This document shows, in pieces, positions 49,746 to 60,048 of a stretch of DNA of 64,000 bases; the stretch's first letter is position 1, and each line of letters begins with the position of its first letter. A program made the position numbers and the translations under genes. Origin of the DNA: Triops longicaudatus (lineage: Eukaryota; Arthropoda; Branchiopoda; Notostraca; Triopsidae); the NCBI GenBank assembly GCA_022885665.1, contig JAGQDJ010000033.1, positions 806,001-870,000 of the forward strand. Direction: 5' to 3'. Below the pieces are notes generated by a model, which was not told the DNA's origin, ran no database searches, and saw only the letters and a program-made list of their open reading frames with translations.

Positions 49746-52700
49746 CCAGGCACACATGTAAAAATGGCCTTAAATAGGCATAGTTGGGGAGAAAACGAAC
49801 CACGACAGGTACAACCACCAGAGTCAAGGCATTACTTAGCCTTTCGACGAGAAAGGCAGCAGTTTAACCACGGAAGACTTGTCACACACCAAAAGGTTGG
49901 TATAGTTTAATCCTTGGGATAAATATTGTAGGGCGCACTCGATTACAATGTATGGTCGCTCCTAGAAATAATGAAAAAGAGGCATCTTTTTTTCTTTTTT
50001 TTTTTTAGTTTTGACGTCAACGATCCTTGTTTTCGCTTATTGGGTTAGAAAATCAATTTGTTTATAAAAAGGCGACTGCCTGGGATGCGCACGAGCACAG
50101 ATTCTTCTTGTACGCGGTAGAAGAAAGGCGAGAATAGACTGGTGAGTGGGAAGTACATGTGTGAGCAGCCTAGCCTGGACTCTCTTTGAACTACACACAC
50201 CTATAAATAACTTAGACGACCAAACCCGTGCTTTCAATATTAGTAAATGCTCGCCCTGTCCAAACAATACAGAATCCTTCCCCCACACAAAAGCTTGAAC
50301 TTTTTACAGAGAAATCGATCAACAGTGACACCACTGGCCTTTTTATACCTCTGAAAGTATACACAACAATGCATTACATCTTAAAAAGGTCAAACTTGAC
50401 ACAAAACCCATCTGCAACGGGTTTCAAGGTTTAAACTCGGAAAGCTGGTTAAGCCCCGCTATGTTTTAACAAGTAAATTTAGAAAGTGTAAAAAGATCAC
50501 AAGAAAAATACAAGTACAAGACCCAGAGTAGCATTTATTTTAAAGACCTTTAGTGAAAGATTACTTATCCCGAGTTTCCACCCATGATTTGTGTGAACCA
50601 CAATTGACTTGCACAAACGTGCAAATTAAATAGAGTTGCTGCTCATGCTCATGTAAGATGACTCGCATAAACTGTTGGTGGAAATTCGTTATTAATTCAC
50701 GCACTGGTTAAAAGCATAACAATGAACGTCTGCCTAACTGCATAGAGACAACTTTGGTGAGAGTTACAGTACACTGAATTGGATGCTGCCAAATCCCAAA
50801 GCTATTCAATTATTGCAGAGCACGCAAAGCCACCCCACTGTAATTTGATATATATATTTTTTTAAATTTATTGCTTAATGAAACAAATTAATGACCAAAA
50901 AGTCAAACAATATGTTTGTCACACGCGTCGCAAAAATGTAGTAGAAAACCCCTTGCATACAGTTTGCAAATATTGTTTCCCCTTGATATAGTTTGCGAAT
51001 AGACAAGTATAGCTGCAAATAAACTTAAAAAAGTATTTGTGGTTTTTGCGCAGTAATATCTGTACCGCGTTTATTTTTTTCGCTGGTAAATATCTGTCAC
51101 TTGTTTTGAAAATCTTCCGGAGTATTGCTTCCAACACTCAATTTACTATTAAATCCGGCTGTCTCCATTCTGCATTCCCAATAGTTTAAACGCTTTTGAT
51201 TTCATTTCAGTAGTTAATGCGATCCATTTCTCCTTGTTTGAAACCACGAGTCCTAATAAAGTTAAATAAAACCCAAGAAGATTTAAGGGAGTTAGAAAGT
51301 GATTGCCATTGCGATGTAGAAGGCACGAATGGCATTACATGTTTCGCTTTTGCCTTGTTTTATCATTGAGTTTTGAATTATTTCCTTAAACGAACAGTGC
51401 ATTCGACATTTTATGGTAAAGACAAACCCCGATAAAGCGGTAACCACTTTAACTGTCTGAATAAAAGGTTACACTATTTGAATACTGTGCACTTTCGATT
51501 TTTTTTATAAAACACGCACCGAATAGTGGATTCCAAAGATAGATTTTTTTCAAACATAAGGCTAGTATGGTAAGATCGAATAAAGGCTCTTCTATGGAAA
51601 AAGGCTAAAATCTGAGAAGATGAACGTTTGGAAGTTTTCACAATAATGCATTACATTGTCCTAAGAGTGTTTTGCACACATAACTTCTTGTAGGTTTTTA
51701 TTGTACCCTTGTTTCACACGCACTATTAGGGGATAAAGGCCGCATTAATGTTGGAAATGCACTCACCTCATACTAACATAGATCTATCTTAACCTGAATT
51801 CACTAACCTAACCTAACTCACACAAACTTTCCAGTAGCTGTTGTCCACATATTACTACATTAAAAACACACTGAAACTGGCTCAATTAAACCAAGTTTGT
51901 TAGAGTTAGGTTTGGTAAGCTTCAATTAGGCTATACTGCGAAGTAAAAAGCTGAGGAAGAGGTGGGGCGGTACAAAAGAACAAATTCTGAAGTACAAACT
52001 TTTTTCCTACTGCAAAATGAAGTTAGTGTATTTTCCGCCTAATTTGAGACCATGTTGTAAATGCTTACATTCCCACCACTCGGCTTAACTACCCTCAATA
52101 AGGATATCCGTTTATTTAACGGCATGAGTGTATTTAAAGACATGACAAAAACCCCTATACATTTGTGTTCTAAAACAAAAAGAAGTACAAACTATTGTGT
52201 TCCATCCCTAGTTTCCTGTACTACCGCCGGCCTTTGAAGAACCAATTAGAACTAGCTTGGAAGGACTCGGTCTCAAGTTATGGCTTCCTTAATACTGGTT
52301 ACGAGAGGCCTCCCTTGCCAATTTGCGGTTCCAAGCGGAGAAAAACCGGGGAGACCGAGACCGAAAATGCAATCTACAGCCCCCAAGACCATTAAAAGCA
52401 CAGCCTATCCACTGTTGTAGGCTTTCTCTAAAGATATGATGAAGAAAAAGTCTAGCACACAAGACACGAGTCCGAGGCCAAGGCCTCGGCCACGTTGAAT
52501 TTTTCTACAACTTCGCCGTAGTTATTTCGGGATCGGTTGCAGCTGTATCCGCAATCAGTACGCACACAACTTGAGCTATTTTTATATTTCTTGCCTGCGT
52601 TTAAATCCTTTTCTAGTTATAGCCTCGCACAAAACACATTTCGCATATACAATCAGTACACACTAGCATTTAGGGAACGTAATGGCGTGATAGACCATGT

Positions 52701-54715
52701 CTCTGCTTTTGCTAGGCAACCAGTTATTGACGGGTTTACCCATGTTTTGCTAATTCTGGTCCTTACGTGTCGAATAGGTTCAAAGGAGTCAGCGCAAAAT
52801 GCATCCGTCACTCCTTTCAAGCCAGGTATTTACACAGTTTACTGCGGGGCTGTCCCGAAGTATGCCATGTGCACGCACACACAATGTATGCTTAATTTTA
52901 GCTCAACGTCCACTTGGGAGGGCCCCCTGACGAGGTAGCACCGGTAGAAATAGCATCCCACCAAACCTCCATTAATACGATCAAACCTCACTCGTCCAGT
53001 TTCATGTTCTCTGCAACCAAGACATTTCAGGCTTAGTCGCTTTCTTCTTTTTCTACCCGCCCTCAATCTCTTCCCAGACTCCACTGATCGCTTCTCCTTC
53101 CGTGGCAAAAGCTCTTCTCCCACACCGGCTTTTACTCACGATTTTCATACAAATAAGGACGGTTTTTCGAAAAATTCATAATATTAGGTTTTCTCACAGG
53201 AGAGTTGGTCTAACGAGAAAGAACCTGCGCATTAGCGTGTCGGGATGCTAACGAGGGCATGGAAGAACGCATTTATGCATCGAACTCGCCTCATTAAGCC
53301 TGCGAAAACTTGAGCTTTGAGAGGGAGTTGCTCACCCTTTACTTTTACGTTTCCACTGACGACGTAAGAGTGGTGAGCGGGAGGCAAGACAAAGGTGTAA
53401 ATATTTTAGTGCAACCTGGGTTCAGGTATCACTAGAAACATAGCCATTGAAGCCGAAGCGTGCAAGAGGGAGATAGACGCGAAATCCCGCCCGTAAAGAC
53501 TGCAGAGAAGGCGTCGGCTACCCCGGAACGCACAGTTACTATCTTTTTAATTAAAACTGCCATTGATTCCTTAGGACAAGTTATTGATCGCTCGCATTTG
53601 AATCTTAAGGAAGGTCACGGCAAAGCTCGTAACACCGCCTGCCTGCACGTAACCACAACAATGGGGATCAAGGGAAAAAAAATAACTGGACGTTTACCTG
53701 GACGAGCATGGCGCGGATCTGTCATGGCACTAAAAAAAGAGGACGCTGAGGGCAGCGAACAACCTAAAAAGCAGTTAAACAGACAAATTAACACTTCTCC
53801 AATGACACTTGTCTCTTCATATTTTTTCTTTACTTAATATTTACTTTTTTGGATATTTTATGGAGATTCAAAATATGCTGTGAATTGTAATTACCTTGCT
53901 TAAGAAAGACCTACAACTGAAGCTTTATGAGTTTCGACCTGCTAGATAGAATTAGTACTTAAACACAACCTGCAAAAACTGAAGAACAAACACGGCTGAA
54001 TAGTTTCGTGTACACCAAAGACTGTGGAATGAAATCATTATCTCATCAGTTTGCTAGCCGTGATTTAAAAATAGTCAAAGAGCACCAGCAACGTGAAGAA
54101 AGCCAGGTATAACTAGCATGTATAAGCCAAAAGAGACGTGTGGAATGTAGTATGAATTTACATGAAAACTGCCGACCTAAAACCACAACACTAGTTCCTG
54201 TCGGGTGTGTAGCAATAAATTTGTCAACAAGAATGATGGTTACGATAGTGAATAACACTGCAAAATATGCATCGCCAAAGGAACGACGACTATTTTCTGC
54301 CAGCGCTCAACTTTTGGATGATCACATAACATGTTGCTCTGTTCTAGAGTTGATTCCTCTATGTTTCCTTCTGCATTCATTATGAGCCTTGCATCTGGCA
54401 CAGAATTCCACTAATCCACACATGGCTTGTAATGAGATGTTTACCTTGGTATGAGAACTCCGAATTTCAGGAAACGATCCAGTTATCCTTAAAGTTTCAT
54501 AGCTTTATCCACAACACCTTCAAGAAGAACCACCTTGCAGTGCTCTTGTAAAGCACAAAATCACACAAAATGACGGAATAAGGTATCCAGCTCCTGACGA
54601 TATTAACTCCACTTCCACGCCATCTGTGCACTACTTAAAAAACGACACTGGCCAAAGAAAATTTGAGGAAAAAAAAGAAGTACACCAAACAGTGTGAATT
54701 GAGTTTCAAGCAAAA
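49746..54715. other. Gene-poor stretch, no supportable gene
   Basis: No exon chain or protein similarity was found on either strand. A 125-codon frame at 53460-53837 lacks recognisable motifs. A perfect 8-bp palindrome with a 2-bp centre lies at 52472-52489. The HDAC promoter may be in this interval if the exon at 49437-49745 is real. Confidence 0.45.
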
Positions 54716-56211
54716 ATGGGTGATACCGAAGTTCATCGACTACTTGAAGAGAAGATCTTGATGGGCGAAGTTCTATTAAAACAATTAAATAATTTATTTT
54801 CGCAAGTTAATGGAAAAGAAAAGCTTGAGCGCAAGATTTTGACCGAAATCAAAGGTCTCCGAAAGGTAACAACATTGGGTAGTAGCGATTTACCATACCT
54901 TTTATTGCTTTTTATTTGTACAATCCGATATAGTTACAAACTGGAACCAAGCCGATTCAGAAAGCACACATTATGACTACCAACTTGCATTACCTGTCGG
55001 CCGTAGTACAAGTTCTGCAAAAGTGTAACGCACCATGCGCGGTTTTGCGGACATTTCCCCTACCCAGCTCGTCGAGTTCCGGTGACCCGATTAAACGATT
55101 AGAAATTGACGTTCTTGCGGAAGACGGTCTTATATGGTATAAAGCCGTTGCCCGTCACCCAAAAGCTTTGCAGCAGATCAGTAAAGGTAGACATTATTGT
55201 TGGCCGACTGCAGTTAAGTATGGAAATCAGCTTTTCACTTACAGGCGAAGGCGGCTTCAAGCAAAGATCTATCATCGAGCAAGCGAAACATTACCTCCTT
55301 TGTGCCAATCATAATGAAACACACTTCCGTGTTCCGAAAGTATTGTAATGCTTTGGTCGACGTTCCTTTCAGACCATGTTTTAGATAGGTCACCTTCCAT
55401 TTTACTGCCGGTATTGGACAAACACTGGCCCGAAAGCTGGAAAGTTTGGGAGTCATTGTGGAAGGAGAAAGGAAAGAGTTTGAGGTTGAATGTTATTCAG
55501 ATAACTCCGAGTGTGACAGCGAGGAGTCCGCCGCTGATGAAGGACAAATGACTTGTTTGGAAACAACGGAGCAGCAACCAGTAACGGACTCCGTTTTCCT
55601 TGACATAACAGCTATGGTTGCGTATGTTTCGTCCCTCACGAACGGAGGAGCCAATTTTCGGTTTCCTAGATCGATATATAACCAACAAGCAGAATGGGAA
55701 CGCTCGTGCCCTACCAAGCATCATCTCGATGAGTTGTTTTCGGGTAAGGTGTTTGTGTTATACGAGTCCTTGTATTAATAAATTTTCGTTTCACAGGAAA
55801 GCGGTTATTTTCCTGCAAGACTGCTGCAGATGATTTTTTGGCGTTGGTGCAACAAATAGGAGGACCAGGCGAGAAAAAACGGGCTGCTCTATTGCTGGAA
55901 AAGCTCACAATAGTGCCCGATAACCCGTCACCGCGTATGGCTGCCTTACCGATATCTGCTAGTATTAAGTCAAGAGCTCGCACCATATTTGGTACTGCTG
56001 ACAACCTGAAAATGTCGTGCGTGACAGCAAACACGGGCTTTGTACGTTCAGCTGGCGGACAGGTACCCTTGAATCTACACTCAAGACTTCACGCGTTCTT
56101 ATCCATGCTCATATTTAATTCAATGTCAAACAGGGTTGCCGATTGTCCGTACTTCTTCACGCACCTCGGGTGTTAACAGAACAACAGCAAGATCGTGCGG
56201 AACCTTTGTAG
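54716..56211 (+). CDS. C7orf25: C7orf25 / UPF0415 family protein
   Basis: This is an orthologue of human C7orf25 (UPF0415; C-terminal half DUF1308), whose function is not established. Six exons join in phase: 54716-54865, 54934-55186, 55245-55339, 55389-55743, 55797-56062, 56134-56211. The product is 398 residues (human 421). The N-terminal helical part contains STNLTHL-like MTTNLHYL. It is followed by KQRSIIEQAKHYL (about 143-155), KLESLGVIVEGE, an acidic linker and the DUF1308 part with DITAMVAYVSSLTNGG, GGPGEKKRAALLLEKL, TIFGTADNLKMSC and TANTGFVRSA. Introns are 49-71 bp. AATAAA lies at 56244-56249. The gene is convergent with NECAP (422 bp between stops). Confidence 0.93.
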
Positions 56212-56243
56212 ACTTTTTTTGTGACATTAATGATGGTAAAGAA

Positions 56244-56249
56244 AATAAA
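56244..56249 (+). terminator. Poly(A) signal of C7orf25
   Basis: AATAAA sits 33 bp after the stop codon on the coding strand. Confidence 0.65.
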
Positions 56250-56632
56250 ACGACTTGTGTTCGATTTCCTCTGACTATTTCTAACATTCTCTGACAACAT
56301 TGCAAACCTAGTTTGGCCATCTCTTAAAAAAAAGAAATAATAATAACGAGACAGGGAAATAAAAAACGAAAGTCACTTGGACGTGCATAACTTAGAAAAA
56401 TTACACATGGGGAATGTGATACTTGCCACCACACATAAAAGAAATCGAACGTTGCCACCGCTAGAGAACTGAATTCTTCTCCAACACTAGCTCAACCTCT
56501 TCTAACTTACGTTCAGCTTCATTCCATAACACCAGTCACCGAAAACGAACTAGAATTGGACCCACTTGCTGTTGTCAATAGGTCTGCGAAACACGAAATA
56601 TTAATTTGGCCATTCTGAAGTATTACATTTCT

Positions 56633-57588
56633 TTACTTATTGCTGGAATCGGCACTAGTAAAGTCTCCCCAATCCTGGTTTCCACTTGCACTGGGGCTGG
56701 TGGTATCTCCCAGATCCAGGAGACCTAAATAAAGGTATAAACAAATTACACACGTATTCAAAAGGATAAAATTCCTCTGAACCTTGATCGGGAGTCTTGG
56801 CTACAGCGGGAGGAGGAGCAAGCTTGATACCTCCCGGAGGTGGAAGGAGTCCAATTCCTGCACCTTTGGGTTTAGGTCGAGGGGTGCTTTCCGAACCATC
56901 TTTTTTCTGTACATAGATATTTACAGTTAAAGAGTAAAAAAAAAATATTAACTAATTTTTCTTTACTCCAATTTTCATATTAATTTTGATCGTCTGTCCC
57001 TCCTTGAAACCTAGGTCGAGTTTGGCTGCAGGTTCAGCTGCGTCTTCCTTCCCCATTTCTTCGGATTTTTTCTTCCACTTAAAATGATCTTGCAAGGTAA
57101 CATTCAAATCGAAACTATCGGACCTATCCGTGAAACCAATTCCGATGAACGCAGAGCGACCTACTTAGACCGAAAATTAACAATTTTTCCGGATAATCCA
57201 TGAAACGGAAACATACCAGAGTCATCTTGAATTCTGACCACGAAATAACGGGACGAGTCTGACACAGCTTCGATAGCAGTGCCAGGATACTGATCTATGG
57301 GGCATTTAGCAAATAATTCACCCGAAATTTTGTCCTCCAGCTTGAGACTGCATTGGTCTCCTTTCGCAACGATTCGAAGCCGACCTGTCCAGTCTGGTGC
57401 TCCAAGATTCCAATCAGCTGCTCTATTAACCAGCAATGGGTTGACAGTTAAAATACACATCCATGGACTTGATAAATCTACTTTAATGATTGTTAGGCTT
57501 ACCTGTATCCTCTATTTGTAGTGCGAGGAGGAATTTTAAAAACAAACACTTCTGATTTAACTAGTAATACGTTTTCATAGTCTTCCAT
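56633..57588 (-). CDS. NECAP1: NECAP endocytosis-associated adaptor accessory protein
   Basis: NECAP proteins bind AP-2 and tune clathrin-coated pit formation. Five exons join in phase: 57503-57588, 57217-57422, 56967-57160, 56783-56906, 56633-56724. The product is 233 residues (human NECAP1 275). The N-terminal PHear domain (about 1-130) shows MEDYENVLLVKSEVFVFKIP, AADWNLGAPDWTGRLR, SSRYFVVRIQDDSGRSAFIG and NVTLQDHFKWKKK. After KLDLGFKEGQTIKIN comes a Pro-rich linker. The tail carries LLDLG and a WGDF motif, the WxxF type that binds the AP-2 alpha ear. The C-terminus is shorter than in vertebrates. The fourth exon uses a weak GTTCAG donor. The gene is divergent from PNPO across 750 bp and is not resolvable as NECAP1 or NECAP2. 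Confidence 0.95.
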
Positions 57589-58338
57589 GATAATTCTTAT
57601 TCGAGATCGCAGCTGGACTGACAAGAAAAAAAAAATAGTTTCTTTGACTTCCGGCAAGTCCACCCACCAAAACAAACCTTGAAAGGTGGTGGATGGATAG
57701 CTGACGTCAGCTCTGTAACATGGCACCTAAGGATGCCGCTTTCCAAAACGCTCTGTGAATAGCGAACAGCTTTTCGGAACCCGTGAAATCACGATAACGA
57801 GAGGAACGGGGGTACCATATTAAACTGGTATAGTTTCTGTTTGACAACCTAACACCTTTTAGTTAAATTACCTCAAAAATAAGCTAGTTAACAAATTTTC
57901 TGAAGAATTAATCATAAAGACGGAAAGTAGCGACGCGGCACACGCGCAAATGTTACCGGTCTGCTAATGCATATTTTTATTTCTTGCCTTTAGCGTGGTA
58001 ATTAGCGCGTAAGATCATTCTCAAATTTGTACAGATAACTTATAGTGTATACTATTTGTAAAAATAAAATCATGCAGTTTTGTCAGCGCTTTGGAGGTTT
58101 TGATAGTTCATTGCGTGACGTAATGACCCTCCGTAGCTGGCATTGGCGCTCTTCGAATTGAGGAGGCACGCGATGTTACGTCACGACATTTTCGAACTGT
58201 GTATGTAAACACAGTCTCAGTGACAGTCTTTACGTAACTGTTTTCGAGGAGTTGTATTTGCCTGCACTCATTCTGTACAGTTTTAGTGGACTCCCCATTT
58301 AATAAGAAGAAAGTGTAAAAATCCATTTTCTTCTTTCC
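57589..58338. promoter_or_regulatory. Divergent promoter between NECAP and PNPO
   Basis: This 750-bp interval separates two divergent start codons. It holds CGTGACGTAA at 58114-58123 and its exact reverse complement TTACGTCACG at 58176-58185. Both contain a CRE/ATF-type bZIP core. No TATA box is evident. Confidence 0.5.
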
Positions 58339-59492
58339 ATGTTAAATAAGGTTGCGTACTATTCAGTATTAACTTTTTGCCGTGGCACATATTATTCTAC
58401 AAGGATGATTTCCAATCCAGCAATTACAAAGGAGTCCATTACAGTGACTTCGGTTCATGGAGGCTCTGCGTCTGAAACTACAATTGTTACTGAAGTAGTT
58501 GACATTGGAGGTAAGCTTTCTATTTCGTTATTATATGCAATGAAATTAAATGGACTTGCATTTTCCTCGTGTAGCTATGAGAAAACCATATAAAGCATCT
58601 CATCAAGCATTCCTGGAAAGTGACCTAGTATCCAAAGAGCCATTTCGTCAGTTTCAAGAGTGGTTTGACGAAGCGTGCAACACTCCTGGCATACTAGAAG
58701 CTAATGCGATGTGCTTATCAACAGCGACCAAGTACAGAACATCTCTATATGCGAGTTGCTAGGCGTTAACCTATTAACTCCTAACTTGATTAGGGAGGGA
58801 AGACCATCGGCAAGAATCGTCCTTCTCAAAGGATACGGAAAGCTAGGGTTCCGTTTTTTCACAAACTACGATAGTCGAAAGGGTAGAGAACTGGTATAGT
58901 AGCGAAAATCCTAATAGCAATTGATCAAGTTATTAATATTAGGCCGAAAATCCTTTTGCTGCCCTTACATTTTATTGGGAACCACTTGTTCGCTCGGTAA
59001 GCTTTATATCTTTCTGTGGCAGGAAGAAAATTACCAGACAATTATACGTTTTGTGTTTGGAATCAAGGTTCGCATTGAAGGGCGAGTCGAGAAATTGCCT
59101 ACAGAAGACTCTGTGTCATATTTTCACTCGCGGCCAAAATCCAGCCAAATTGGTGCATCCGTAAGTCCTCAGAGTCAGCCGATTGCCAGTAGACAAGTCT
59201 TAATCGATAAAGAGATTGAGCTAACGAATCTGTACGCAGCAGAGGATTCCACCGTTCCAAAGCCAGAGATTTGGTAGGAGAAAAACTTTGTGATGTTCGA
59301 AACGCATGGTTAATCTTTCGTGCAATTAGGGGCGGTTATCTATTAGTTCCAGAGGTGGTCGAATTTTGGCAGGGTCAGACTACACGCATTCATGATCGAA
59401 TTCGCTTCCGAAAACCGGGTCAAGGCGAACCTGACGGGATATTAACACACGAAGGAGAAGACGGTTGGATTTTTGAACGTCTTGCTCCATAA
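58339..59492 (+). CDS. PNPO: Pyridoxine-5'-phosphate oxidase
   Basis: PNPO is the FMN-dependent enzyme that oxidises pyridoxine or pyridoxamine 5'-phosphate to pyridoxal 5'-phosphate, the last step of vitamin B6 salvage. Six exons join in phase: 58339-58510, 58575-58731, 58794-58893, 58943-58996, 59068-59273, 59330-59492. The product is 283 residues (human 261). The core starts near residue 59 with MRKPYK. It shows NAMCLSTAT, GRPSARIVLLKGY, GFRFFTNYDSRKG, ALTFYWEPL, FHSRPKSSQIGA and the family signature EFWQGQTTRIHDR, and ends WIFERLAP. All FMN- and substrate-binding blocks are intact. The first about 55 residues are unlike other PNPOs and could be a targeting or disordered extension. AATAAA follows at 59586-59591. 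Confidence 0.96.
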
Positions 59493-59585
59493 GCGTGCAA
59501 TAATCTGTCAAAACACGTAGTATGTACTGAGCTCAGTGTAGTTTGTAGTTTCTAGCCAACGTTTCATATAATGTCGTTTACGAGA

Positions 59586-59591
59586 AATAAA
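59586..59591 (+). terminator. Poly(A) signal of PNPO
   Basis: AATAAA sits about 94 bp after the PNPO stop codon. Confidence 0.6.
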
Positions 59592-60006
59592 TATAATTTA
59601 TCAACAATCTCTTAAGCACCTGTCTGCCTCACTTCAAAGAAAAGCTAGGCACGTAAACTTCATCCCGCGAAAAAAGGAAAACTTAATTTTTCTGCCCTAG
59701 GAGAAAAGAGAACAATCTTAGAATTTGGGAGCCGTGAAGTGAGAAACAAAAAGTACAATACAGCACGTAACAGAATTTAAACGGAAACTGGAAGTGACAC
59801 AGCAATTAACACAGCAACATGGCGCTTCTCTGGTGATTGCATTTCCATTTGATAGACTGCACGTCTGACCTTACAGTACTACTGGATGTGATCATTACTC
59901 CTGTTTGGCAGCATATTCGGTGCTTAATTATATCTGAATATGTCCATTTCCACACGTCTACCAGCTTAGTAAAATACAAGAGTATTTTTTACAGTTTTTG
60001 TAAAAC

Positions 60007-60012
60007 TTTATT
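60007..60012 (-). terminator. Poly(A) signal of SMPDL3
   Basis: The plus strand reads tttatt, giving AATAAA on the minus strand 37 bp beyond the SMPDL3 stop at 60049-60051. Confidence 0.6.
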
Positions 60013-60048
60013 TTTACACAACAAATGTCTGCATGCCTTGGACGCGTT

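Noticed and set aside
53460..53837. A 125-codon frame starting MQEGDRREIPP
   Set aside because: It has no recognisable motif, no splice partners, no poly(A) context and a doubtful start codon. It is probably a chance open frame.
58894..58942. A duplicated exon start within a PNPO intron (cgaaaatcct in both the intron and exon 4)
   Set aside because: The shared string is only 10 bp, and the frame and homology clearly place the acceptor at 58942.
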